Assembly (NCBI GenBank): GCA_965367295.1
Contig: CBDUHN010000023.1
Span: 1-51,557 of the forward strand
Direction of reading: 5' to 3'
DNA from: JAIVHA01 sp965367295
GTDB lineage: Bacteria > Pseudomonadota > Gammaproteobacteria > DSM-19610
Length of the DNA stretch: 51,557 nt
Shown here: in pieces, positions 42,724-50,812 of the stretch
How the letters are laid out: each line of letters starts with the position of its first letter
Position numbering within the stretch: the first letter of the stretch is position 1
Notes under the pieces: generated by a model
What the model saw: the letters and a program-made list of their open reading frames with translations, nothing else
What the model was told of the DNA's origin: nothing
The model's database searches: none
Made by a program: the position numbers and the translations under genes

Positions 42724-43827
42724 ATGAGCAAACGTCCAACGGTGGCGGAACACCTGGCCCGGCAGGGGGTAAGCCGGCGAGCATTTCTCAAGTTCTGTGC
42801 GGCAACCGCCTCACTGATGGCCTTGCCGCCGAGCATGGCGCCGGCGATTGCCGAGGCGCTCGGTAAACGTCGACGCCCGGCGGTGATCTGGCTGTCTTTC
42901 CAGGAGTGCACGGGTTGTACCGAGTCCCTGACCCGCTCCCATAGCCCGACCATTGAAAGCCTGATCTTCGATGTCATTTCCCTCGACTATCATCACACCC
43001 TGCAGGCGGCGGCCGGTCATGCGGCGGAAGCCGCCCGTGAGGCGGCGCAGAAGGAATTTGCCGGTGAATATCTGCTGATCGTCGATGGGTCCATACCTAT
43101 GAAAGATGGTGGTGTCTATTCCACCATCGCGGGCATGACCAACCTGCAGATGCTGGAAGAGAGCGCCAAGGGTGCTGCTGCGATCGTTGCGGTAGGCTCC
43201 TGTGCCGCCTTTGGCGGCATTCCAAAGGCCAACCCCAATCCGACCGGAGCGGTGTCGGTATCGGACATTATTCATGACAAGCCGATCATCAATGTCTCCG
43301 GTTGCCCGCCGATCCCGGTGGTGATTACCGGTGTGCTGGCGCACTACCTCACCTTCGGCACCGTGCCCGAACTGGATGATCTGGGCCGGCCGAAGGCCTT
43401 TTACGGCGAGACCATTCATGACCGCTGTTACCGGCGGCCATTCTACGACCAGGGTAAATTCGCCAAGACCTTCGATGACGAAGGTGCACGTAATGGCTGG
43501 TGCCTGTATGAGCTGGGCTGTAAGGGACCGACCACCTATAACGCCTGTGCGACCACCAAGTGGAATGACGGCACCAGTTTCCCCATTGAATCGGGACACG
43601 GCTGTATCGGTTGCTCTGAACCGGATTTCTGGGATGCCGGCAGCTTCTATAAGGCATTGAGCATGCCTACTTCCAACCTCAGTGAACTGGCTCTCGGCGC
43701 CGGTGCGGTCGGTGTGGCAGCCGGTGTGGCGGCGGGCCTAATCAATCGCCACAACAAGTCCAATGCCAAGGCGGGGCGCAAGCCCCTTACCGTGGAAGAA
43801 CTGGAGCAACAGGACGGAGGCAAATAA
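42724..43827 (+). CDS. hynS: [NiFe] hydrogenase small subunit (Isp type)
   Basis: Electron-transfer subunit with three iron-sulfur clusters, 367 residues. It has a twin-arginine signal (SRRAFLKF, about 18-25), the proximal-cluster motif ECTGCTES, GSCAAFGG, SGCPPIP, and the distal and medial motifs (CLYELGCKGPTTYNACATTKW ... GHGCIGCSEPDFWD). A hydrophobic stretch near the C-terminus (about 317-338) may anchor it. The two extra cysteines of oxygen-tolerant enzymes are absent: both positions are Gly (CTGC, FGG). Strong GGGAGG ribosome binding site. It is separated from the large subunit by isp1 and isp2. Confidence 0.95.
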   Translation: MSKRPTVAEHLARQGVSRRAFLKFCAATASLMALPPSMAPAIAEALGKRRRPAVIWLSFQECTGCTESLTRSHSPTIESLIFDVISLDYHHTLQAAAGHAAEAAREAAQKEFAGEYLLIVDGSIPMKDGGVYSTIAGMTNLQMLEESAKGAAAIVAVGSCAAFGGIPKANPNPTGAVSVSDIIHDKPIINVSGCPPIPVVITGVLAHYLTFGTVPELDDLGRPKAFYGETIHDRCYRRPFYDQGKFAKTFDDEGARNGWCLYELGCKGPTTYNACATTKWNDGTSFPIESGHGCIGCSEPDFWDAGSFYKALSMPTSNLSELALGAGAVGVAAGVAAGLINRHNKSNAKAGRKPLTVEELEQQDGGK

Positions 43828-43829
43828 TC

Positions 43830-44489
43830 ATGAGTGACGTGGAGTTGCTGAACTGGGTGCGCGGTCCCGGTCTCCAGATCGCCGTTGCGATCTTTCTGGT
43901 CGGGGTGGTTGTGCGCTTTATTGAGATGTGGATGCTGGGTCGCAAGCAGGATCTCAGCGAGCCCCGTGCCAGTGCCATGTCATCGGGCTGGCGCATGGTC
44001 TGGCATCGCTCGATTCCTGCCCCGGGCATGGTCAAGGCATCCCCGGTCGTGATCTATGCGGGATACGCCTTCCATATCGGTTTCCTGATCACCCTGTTGT
44101 TCTATGCACCGCATATCCTGCTGTTCAAGGATGTATTCGGTTTTGGTTGGCCCGCGATGCCGTTTTTCATTGTCGATGCCGCCGCGGTGATTGCCATTAT
44201 TGCCCTGCTGGTGCTATTGGTACATCGCTTCATGCATCCGGTGCGGCGTTTCCTGTCCACCTATCAGGATTACCTGTCCTGGGCAGTGACCATCCTGCCC
44301 CTGGTGACTGGCTATTTCGCCTACCATCGCATGCTGCTGCCTTATCCACAGATGCTTGCCTACCATATTCTCAGTGTAGAGTTGCTGCTGGTGGTGATCC
44401 CCTTCACCAAGCTGATGCATACCTTCACTATCTTCATTTCCCGCTGGTATAACGGCGCCGCAAGCGGGCGCAAGGGAGTGCAGTTATGA
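43830..44489 (+). CDS. isp1: Isp1, membrane b-type cytochrome of the hydrogenase
   Basis: A 219-residue membrane protein with five hydrophobic helices (about 14-36, 74-99, 110-135, 148-169, 176-200), resembling the NarI/HdrE cytochrome b family. Histidines in helices 2 and 5 (GYAFHIGFL, LAYHILSVE) and in HRFMHP are candidates for heme ligands. It probably passes electrons from Isp2 to the quinone pool. Two bases separate it from hynS; it overlaps isp2 by four bases. Confidence 0.9.
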   Translation: MSDVELLNWVRGPGLQIAVAIFLVGVVVRFIEMWMLGRKQDLSEPRASAMSSGWRMVWHRSIPAPGMVKASPVVIYAGYAFHIGFLITLLFYAPHILLFKDVFGFGWPAMPFFIVDAAAVIAIIALLVLLVHRFMHPVRRFLSTYQDYLSWAVTILPLVTGYFAYHRMLLPYPQMLAYHILSVELLLVVIPFTKLMHTFTIFISRWYNGAASGRKGVQL

Positions 44490-45772
44490 GTGCCATGAAT
44501 CTGGAACGTGGTGTCAAGGTCATGATGGAGCAGATCGACGCACCGATCGCCTCCTATTTTAATAGCTGTGTACACTGTGGCCTGTGCGCCGAGGCCTGCC
44601 TGTTCTATACCGAAACCGGTGATCCCAAGTACACGCCCATTCACAAGCTGAAGCCGATGGAGCGTATCTGGCGGCAGGAATACACCTTCTGGGGCAAGCT
44701 GATGTCCGCCGTAGGGCTGAGTAAGCGAGTCACCGACGAGGACCTGGATGCCTGGCAGGAGCTGGTCTACGACAGCTGCACCCTGTGTGGCCGGTGTACG
44801 GCCGTATGTCCGGTGGGTAATGACATCGCCTACATGGTGCGCAAGATGCGTGAAGGGTTTGTCGCTTCCGGTCATGCCACCGAGGGCTTGACCAGTGCGG
44901 CCATTCGCTCTGTCAATATTGGCAGCCCTATGGGTATCAAGGCCCCGACCCTGGAAAAAATGGTGGCAGTCGAGGCCAAGGCCAGTGGCATTGAGATTGA
45001 ACTGGACAAGCCGGGAGTGGAGTACCTGCTTATGCTGTCCTCGGCGGAGATCATGCAGTTCCATGAGTTCATCGGTGCCGTGGCCAAGATCATGAAACAT
45101 GCCGGTGCCACCTGGACCATCTCCACCAAGGCATTTGAGGCTACCAATACCGGCATACAGATTGGTTCCTCCGATATCGCAGCAACCCTGGTGCAGCGCA
45201 TCGTCGATGTCGCCACTGAACTGGGCGTGAAGACCGTAATCAGTCCCGAATGCGGTCACGCCTATACCGCCATTCGCTGGGAAGGCCCGAACCTCATCGG
45301 CAAGTCCTATCCCTTCAAGGTCCAGCATATTGTCGAGGTACTGGATGATTTCCGTGCCCAGGGCCGCCTGCGCATGGACGGCACGATGGAAGATATGAAG
45401 CTGACCTTCCACGATCCCTGTCAGATGGTCCGTCGTGGCGGTGTGGTCGAGCAGCCCCGTAACCTGCTATCACTGTGCGCGGAGAATTTCGTGGAAATGC
45501 CCGACCACGGCGTCTGGAACTGGTGTTGTGGCGGTGGCGGTGGAGTCAGTACCAACGAACGGGCCGAGCCACTGCGTTTGAAGGTCTTCAGTCGCAAGAA
45601 GAAGCAACTCGATACCATCGGCGTGAAAGCCATGGTGACCACCTGTTCCAACTGTCGGAACATGCTGGAGGAGGGCCTGGAGGAATATGAAATGGATGTG
45701 GAAGTGCTGAGTCTGACCGAGTTGTTAGCGGAACACCTGGATGAAAACCCGGCCAGCGGGGGAGCTGAATAA
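44486..45772 (+). CDS. isp2: Isp2, HdrD-like iron-sulfur protein of the hydrogenase
   Basis: A 428-residue cytoplasm-side protein similar to heterodisulfide reductase HdrD. Two [4Fe-4S] ferredoxin motifs lie at about 30-40 (CVHCGLCAEAC) and 95-110 (CTLCGRCTAVCPVG). Two CCG-type cysteine domains follow; the second has HDPCQM, WCCGGGGG and TTCSNC. It links the hydrogenase to Isp1. The last base of the stop and the hynL ATG overlap (TAATG). Confidence 0.92.
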   Translation: MSAMNLERGVKVMMEQIDAPIASYFNSCVHCGLCAEACLFYTETGDPKYTPIHKLKPMERIWRQEYTFWGKLMSAVGLSKRVTDEDLDAWQELVYDSCTLCGRCTAVCPVGNDIAYMVRKMREGFVASGHATEGLTSAAIRSVNIGSPMGIKAPTLEKMVAVEAKASGIEIELDKPGVEYLLMLSSAEIMQFHEFIGAVAKIMKHAGATWTISTKAFEATNTGIQIGSSDIAATLVQRIVDVATELGVKTVISPECGHAYTAIRWEGPNLIGKSYPFKVQHIVEVLDDFRAQGRLRMDGTMEDMKLTFHDPCQMVRRGGVVEQPRNLLSLCAENFVEMPDHGVWNWCCGGGGGVSTNERAEPLRLKVFSRKKKQLDTIGVKAMVTTCSNCRNMLEEGLEEYEMDVEVLSLTELLAEHLDENPASGGAE

Positions 45773-47544
45773 TGAGCGAACGAGTCGTAGTAGATCCCAT
45801 CACCCGAATCGAAGGTCACCTGCGCATCGAGGCGGAAACCAGCGACGAGGGTATCATTCAACAGGCCTCCAGTTCCGGCACCATGGTGCGTGGCATCGAG
45901 ATCATCCTGCGTGGCCGAGATCCACGTGATGCCTGGGCCTTTGCCCAGCGTATCTGCGGTGTCTGTACCCTTGTGCACGGCATTGCTTCGGTACGATCCG
46001 CCGAGGACGCCTTGCAGTACAGCATTCCCCACAATGCACAGCTGATCCGTAACCTGATGATCGCCGGCCAGTACGTGCATGATCACGTCATGCATTTCTA
46101 TCACCTGCATGCGCTGGACTGGGTAGATGTGGTGTCGGCGCTGAAGGCCGATCCAAAGGCCACCTCGGAACTGGCCCAGTCCATCAGCAATTATTCCCGG
46201 TCTTCACCGGGCTATTTCGCCGATACGCAGAAGAAACTCAAGAATTTTGTCGAATCGGGTCAGCTGGGCATCTTCAGCAATGGTTACTGGGGGCACCCGG
46301 CCTATAAATTACCGCCGGAAGCCAACCTGATGGCGGTGGCGCATTACCTGGATGCGCTGGCCTGGCAGCGGGACGCGGCAAAGCTGCTCACCATTTTCGG
46401 CGGCAAGAACCCGCATCCCAATTTCCTGGTGGGCGGTTCACCCGCGGCAATCAGCGTTCATCCCGGTCATACCGGCAAGGGGAAGGGGCCGCATTATCGG
46501 GGTGGCGGTGGAGGGGCGACAGCCCTGGACCTCACCGGCCTGCAGAAGGTGCAGGAAATTATTCACCAGATGCGCGATTTCGTCGATCAGGTATACGTGC
46601 CCGACACCCTGGCCATCGCCGGTTTCTACAAGGACTGGGCCTTCCAGGGTGAGGGCATCGGTAATTTCATGACCTACGGTGATTTCCCCGACAAGGACAT
46701 GAATGATATCGGTAGCTTCATGGTGCCGCGTGGCGTGATTCTCGACCGTGACCTGTCTCGTGTACACGAACTGGATCTCAATGACGATGACCAGATCAAG
46801 GAATTCGTGGCCCATTCCTGGTATGACTATACCGACGGCAAGGAAGCGGGCCTGCACCCCTATAAAGGCGAAACCAGTCTCAACTACTCCGGCCCGCAAC
46901 CGCCCTATGAACACCTTGACACCAACGCCAGCTATTCCTGGATGAAATCACCACGCTGGCGTGGCAAGCCCGTGGAAGTGGGGCCCCTGGCACGTATGCT
47001 GATGCTCTATGCCACCGGTCACGAGCAGGCCAAGGACCTGGTGAACATGACCCTCAAGACCCTGGATGCGCCGGTCGAGGCGCTGTATTCCACCCTGGGT
47101 CGCACAGCGGCGCGTACCCTGGAAACCAAGATCATGGTGGATGCCATGCAGGGCTGGTATGACCAGTTGATGGCCAACATCAAGGCCGGTGATCTGAAAA
47201 CCTTCAATGAGGAAAAATGGGAGCCGAGCACCTGGCCACGACGTTGTCAGGGAGTCGGATTCATGGAGGCACCGCGTGGTGCGCTGGCCCACTGGATGGT
47301 GATCCAGGATGGCGTGATCGACAATTACCAGGCGGTGGTGCCCAGCACCTGGAATGCTGGGCCCCGCGACGTGCAGGGCAAGGACGGTCCCTACGAGGCG
47401 GCATTGAAGGGACACAAGTTACACGATGCCAAGCAGCCCATCGAAATCCTGCGCACCATTCACAGCTTCGATCCCTGCATTGCCTGCGCCGTGCATGTGA
47501 CGGACCCGGAAGGTGATGAACTGGTGAAGGTGAAGGTGCGCTGA
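45772..47544 (+). CDS. hynL: [NiFe] hydrogenase large subunit (Isp type)
   Basis: Carries the Ni-Fe active site that splits or forms H2. The 590 residues have the L1 motif RICGVCTLVH (Cys62, Cys65) and the L2 motif DPCIACAVH (Cys569, Cys572). The last 15 residues after His575 (VTDPEGDELVKVKVR) are the peptide removed by the maturation protease. Order S-isp1-isp2-L is that of Thiocapsa and Allochromatium Hyn/Hyd hydrogenases (group 1e). It is the last gene of the operon. Confidence 0.96.
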   Translation: MSERVVVDPITRIEGHLRIEAETSDEGIIQQASSSGTMVRGIEIILRGRDPRDAWAFAQRICGVCTLVHGIASVRSAEDALQYSIPHNAQLIRNLMIAGQYVHDHVMHFYHLHALDWVDVVSALKADPKATSELAQSISNYSRSSPGYFADTQKKLKNFVESGQLGIFSNGYWGHPAYKLPPEANLMAVAHYLDALAWQRDAAKLLTIFGGKNPHPNFLVGGSPAAISVHPGHTGKGKGPHYRGGGGGATALDLTGLQKVQEIIHQMRDFVDQVYVPDTLAIAGFYKDWAFQGEGIGNFMTYGDFPDKDMNDIGSFMVPRGVILDRDLSRVHELDLNDDDQIKEFVAHSWYDYTDGKEAGLHPYKGETSLNYSGPQPPYEHLDTNASYSWMKSPRWRGKPVEVGPLARMLMLYATGHEQAKDLVNMTLKTLDAPVEALYSTLGRTAARTLETKIMVDAMQGWYDQLMANIKAGDLKTFNEEKWEPSTWPRRCQGVGFMEAPRGALAHWMVIQDGVIDNYQAVVPSTWNAGPRDVQGKDGPYEAALKGHKLHDAKQPIEILRTIHSFDPCIACAVHVTDPEGDELVKVKVR

Positions 47545-47853
47545 AGGTCTTTGGCGTTCCACGGGAGTGGTTGGATTTTCAACCCTGTCCCTAACCCTCT
47601 CCCAGTTATGGGAGAGGGGGCTATCGGGCATTCCAGTTCACGTGCCTGTCCGCAGCCCGAATTCATGCGGACAGTATTGACTCGGCAAGCCCCCACAGGT
47701 TTATCACGCAAATAATGGTACGACCACCAGGTTGCGCATCATATTGTGCGATGGTGGCAACAGGCTTCCCCCCCCCAGTAGGTCCGAATTTATTCGGACA
47801 ATCCGGGTTTGATCACAAGCTCACAAGTACTTACGTATTCCCCGGATCTCTGT
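47545..47853. other. intergenic region with several inverted repeats
   Basis: 309 bases between convergent operons, no gene seen. It holds a perfect ten-pair hairpin (listed separately), TGTCCGCA (47647-47654) paired with TGCGGACA (47666-47673), TCCGAAT / ATTCGGA near 47783-47798, and a run of nine C near 47769-47777. These may terminate both operons. Confidence 0.5.
47595..47618. repeat. CCCTCTCCC-type hairpin repeat / terminator
   Basis: CCCTCTCCCA (47595-47604) and TGGGAGAGGG (47609-47618) form a perfect ten-pair stem with loop GTTA, preceded by CCCTAA. This matches a short intergenic repeat that is common in many proteobacterial genomes, and it lies 50 bases after hynL. No T tract follows. 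Confidence 0.6.
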
Positions 47854-50328
47854 TCAGAAATCCGCCCGGTAGCCCATGCTCAGGAAATAGGCCTGGTCCC
47901 GTTCGGTGTCAGTGGTGAGCTGCCGTGTGGACCACTCGCCGCCGGCCTCGATCTCGAAACGGTAGCGTTTGCGCCAGCGGTAATCCATGCGTAGCGAGGG
48001 GGCGGTGGTCCACTGGGTGGAGTCGTCGTTCAGGTTTTCACGGTAGTCGACCCGGATGCGCGGATTGACGCGCCAGTCGTGGGTGATGGGGTAGCGAGTG
48101 TTGGCCAGCAGGGAGATGGTATTCGAGGTGCTGGTATCGGAGTAGCGTACACCGAGAATGGAGATGTCACCTGGCTTGAACAGGCTGCTGCCGATCAGCT
48201 GGGTACCGAAAAAATATTCATTACCGGTGCCAGGCACAGCATCGACACCTCCTGAGGCAATGGTGGAAGAAAGATTGGTCACTGCCACATCGGCGCTGAT
48301 CTGGTACTGAGCGGTGAGAGGATGAGCGAATCCGATGGTCAGGGATTTGCTGTCCGCGGTCCGGTCCTGTGCCAGCTGTTCAATCTGCTCTGCGGTGAAC
48401 AGGGCTTCCAGTTCGTCGAGGGTGGTGAGCGGCTGCCCCTGCAGGGCATTGCCTGTCATCAGGATAGGATTCTTGCGAATATCGAGACTCATATTCACCG
48501 TGGTGCGGCTTGGCAGCGTCCAGGTGCCAAGCATCAGCAGGGTATTGAGTTCATCATAGTGAATGTCGTAATCGAGATAGGTCAGCAGCGAGTGAGTAGG
48601 GTCGAAGTAGCGTGCTTCACCACCTATCGCCCGGCGATCGATCAGGTCATCGTTGCGTTGCTCAACATAGAACGCCACGAAATCCCAGGCGTTGGCAAAG
48701 GTCCCCAGGTCAGCGCTGAGCCCGTAAAAAAACCGGTGTCCATCGAGTCCATCCTGAGTGCTGGCCACCGGCAGGCCGGTGACCGCGTTGAGCCTCAGCC
48801 AGGATAGGGCAGGGTAGGACAGCAGGGCGCCATCGAAGCGCCCCAGCACACCGCCCGTGTTGCGGGTCTGGCGGCCGATGCGGGTGGAGAATCCCTTACC
48901 ACGTGCGGTAGCATCGAAATAGAGGCTGCTCACCCGCGACTCGTCATCACTATCATCGAGAAAATCGAGCAGATAGGAGCCTGTGAAACGGGTCTGCAGG
49001 TCGTACTTTTCACCACGTCGGCGCGAGGTGACATCCAGATCCGATATCAGCGAGGACTGGTCGACGCTGGAACCCGCGGCATCAATGACGCTCACGTCCC
49101 GGCGATAGTACTGGGAAAAGCCTCCATACACTTCCCAGGGCACCTGCTCCTGTTCACGTGTAGTGGCGCGCAGTTTTTCGCGCGGTGTGGCACGTGCCGT
49201 AGTAAGGCCAAACAGACGCTGGCGTACCCGGCTGGCACCTTCTCCTTCGGGGTAGAGCTGCAGATAACGTTCGTATTCGGCCTTGGCGTGGGCCAGTTGC
49301 CCCATGCGTTCCCGCGCGAGACCAAGGAATTCCTGGGCGTCCTGTAGATAATCATGATCGGGATACTGCAAAACCTTGGTGTACAGCTGCACCGCGCGGC
49401 CGTATTCGCCGGCAGTCATGAGCTGGCGGGCCTCCTCCATCAATTTCTCCAGTTTGTCATTGGAGGTTTTGGGGCGTGTGGGCGTAATGGCGGCCGGCGC
49501 GGTTGTACCGGTACGTACATCGGACAATGGCACGATGCCGCTGTCTTCTGCGATCGCACGTTCGATTTCCTGATCGCTGGCAATATCCACCCAGGCGTCG
49601 GGATACTGATCGCGCAGGGTTTCGATCACGCTGAGTGCCGCCGCCTTGGTGCGATAGAAACCCAGTCGAAGGCGATTCCAGTTGCGGTTATCGACACTGA
49701 TGCGGGCCAGGTAGAGGGCATGGCCGCGCTGGATCTCGGCCGGAAATAAAGGCTTGCTGATTGCGCTGACCGAGGAAGCCAGGTTGATCACATAGCGGCC
49801 TTCCGGTTCTATCGGGCCCGAGGCCTGTGGGAAGGGCTCTCCCGGGACGGCCATCAGCTGTGGTGTGCTTGCCGGTGGTTGGTCCGGGTTGGGTTGCAAT
49901 TCCACCAGCAGGCTGCGGGAATCGGCGCTGGAACGCATCTGTACCAGTACCGGCTGGGTGAAACGGAGCAACAATGTGGCCTGGTTGGTGGTGTTGGTCT
50001 CGAATTGCACATCCAGCAGGGGAATGGTGTCGGTTGGGCGCAGGCTGAGCACCTGCTGGGATTCGGTTTCCGGGTCTGTCAGATCGACGCCGGACACCGA
50101 ACGTAGCTGGATCTGGATTTCATCACTGGCCGTCAGTGGTACATGGTTCAGGTACTGCATGGGGTAATTGAACTCGATACGTATGGCAGCCTGGTCACCA
50201 CTGACGCGGGTATCGATGGTGTCCACGATCCGCGTCTGGGCCAGGGGTGCGGCGCTGAGGCACAGGCCGAGCAACAGTGTTATCGAGTACATCAGGGTGA
50301 TTGGTAAGCGTCCAGGTATCATGATCAT
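47854..50328 (-). CDS. exported AMIN-SPOR-TPR beta-barrel protein
   Basis: An 824-residue exported protein with several parts: a signal peptide (to about 30); an AMIN-like domain (about 33-145, IRIEFNYPMQYLNHVPL); a SPOR-like domain (about 178-260, GRYVINLASSVS ... RLRLGFYRTKAAALSVI); TPR helices (about 295-370, LMTAGEYGRAVQLYTKVLQYP); and about 420 residues of alternating strands ending in a terminal Phe (YFLSMGYRADF), typical of an outer-membrane barrel. It lies 28 bases after the small AMIN-like gene and downstream of the multiheme cytochrome, suggesting a role in placing or wiring that cytochrome at the surface. That role is inference. The exact start (50328 or 50322) is uncertain. Confidence 0.72.
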   Translation of the reverse strand: MIMIPGRLPITLMYSITLLLGLCLSAAPLAQTRIVDTIDTRVSGDQAAIRIEFNYPMQYLNHVPLTASDEIQIQLRSVSGVDLTDPETESQQVLSLRPTDTIPLLDVQFETNTTNQATLLLRFTQPVLVQMRSSADSRSLLVELQPNPDQPPASTPQLMAVPGEPFPQASGPIEPEGRYVINLASSVSAISKPLFPAEIQRGHALYLARISVDNRNWNRLRLGFYRTKAAALSVIETLRDQYPDAWVDIASDQEIERAIAEDSGIVPLSDVRTGTTAPAAITPTRPKTSNDKLEKLMEEARQLMTAGEYGRAVQLYTKVLQYPDHDYLQDAQEFLGLARERMGQLAHAKAEYERYLQLYPEGEGASRVRQRLFGLTTARATPREKLRATTREQEQVPWEVYGGFSQYYRRDVSVIDAAGSSVDQSSLISDLDVTSRRRGEKYDLQTRFTGSYLLDFLDDSDDESRVSSLYFDATARGKGFSTRIGRQTRNTGGVLGRFDGALLSYPALSWLRLNAVTGLPVASTQDGLDGHRFFYGLSADLGTFANAWDFVAFYVEQRNDDLIDRRAIGGEARYFDPTHSLLTYLDYDIHYDELNTLLMLGTWTLPSRTTVNMSLDIRKNPILMTGNALQGQPLTTLDELEALFTAEQIEQLAQDRTADSKSLTIGFAHPLTAQYQISADVAVTNLSSTIASGGVDAVPGTGNEYFFGTQLIGSSLFKPGDISILGVRYSDTSTSNTISLLANTRYPITHDWRVNPRIRVDYRENLNDDSTQWTTAPSLRMDYRWRKRYRFEIEAGGEWSTRQLTTDTERDQAYFLSMGYRADF

Positions 50329-50356
50329 GTGTGCCGTGGTTGGTCTGTTATGGTTG

Positions 50357-50812
50357 TTAGCAGGGAGGCTGGGTGATGACCACTACGGAAATGCTGCGGT
50401 AGTCGGCACCGGGAAAGACTTCAAAACTTACTGGTTGCTCGAATTCGAGTACCAGGTATGGTGTATCTTCGTGGTCACCTTCGTAGGCTACTTCCCGTAG
50501 GGCGGCAAACTCCGCGGCGGGCGGGCGCATGGCCTCGCGGCCGCTCATCGCAGCACGCTCCGTGGCGGGCACCAGCTGAGGCTGAATGCGAATGTGCAGT
50601 TCCCGGCCTTCCTGTTGCGGGAAATGACTCAAATACTGGAAGGGAACGCTCAGCCGGATTTCCACGACGGCATGCCCAGGGCCGTGACGCACGCCGACAT
50701 CATCCAGGACCCGGTTGCGTGCGGGTTCCGCCTGCACCGACAGGGACAGCATGGCGAATATCGACAGCCATAGCATCATCCATCCCGGGCTTTGATTCTG
50801 CGTGCCTGGCAT
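50357..50812 (-). CDS. small exported AMIN-like domain protein
   Basis: A 151-residue protein with a signal peptide (LWLSIFAMLSLSVQA) and one domain resembling the N-terminal domain of its downstream neighbour: VLDDVGVRHGPGHAVVEIRLSVPFQYLSHFPQQEGRELHIRIQP here and VDTIDTRVSGDQAAIRIEFNYPMQYLNHVPL there. The start overlaps the stop of the cytochrome gene (TAATG), so synthesis of the two is coupled. AMIN-type domains localise envelope proteins by binding cell-wall or surface polymer. The function here is unknown. Confidence 0.7.
   Translation of the reverse strand: MPGTQNQSPGWMMLWLSIFAMLSLSVQAEPARNRVLDDVGVRHGPGHAVVEIRLSVPFQYLSHFPQQEGRELHIRIQPQLVPATERAAMSGREAMRPPAAEFAALREVAYEGDHEDTPYLVLEFEQPVSFEVFPGADYRSISVVVITQPPC

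Noticed and set aside
42724..43827. Oxygen-tolerant six-cysteine proximal cluster in the hydrogenase small subunit
   Set aside because: The motif is CTGC, and the second extra position is in FGG, so both extra cysteines are absent.
44360..45412. 350-codon minus-strand frame opposite isp2
   Set aside because: Shadow of isp2, whose cysteine motifs are diagnostic.
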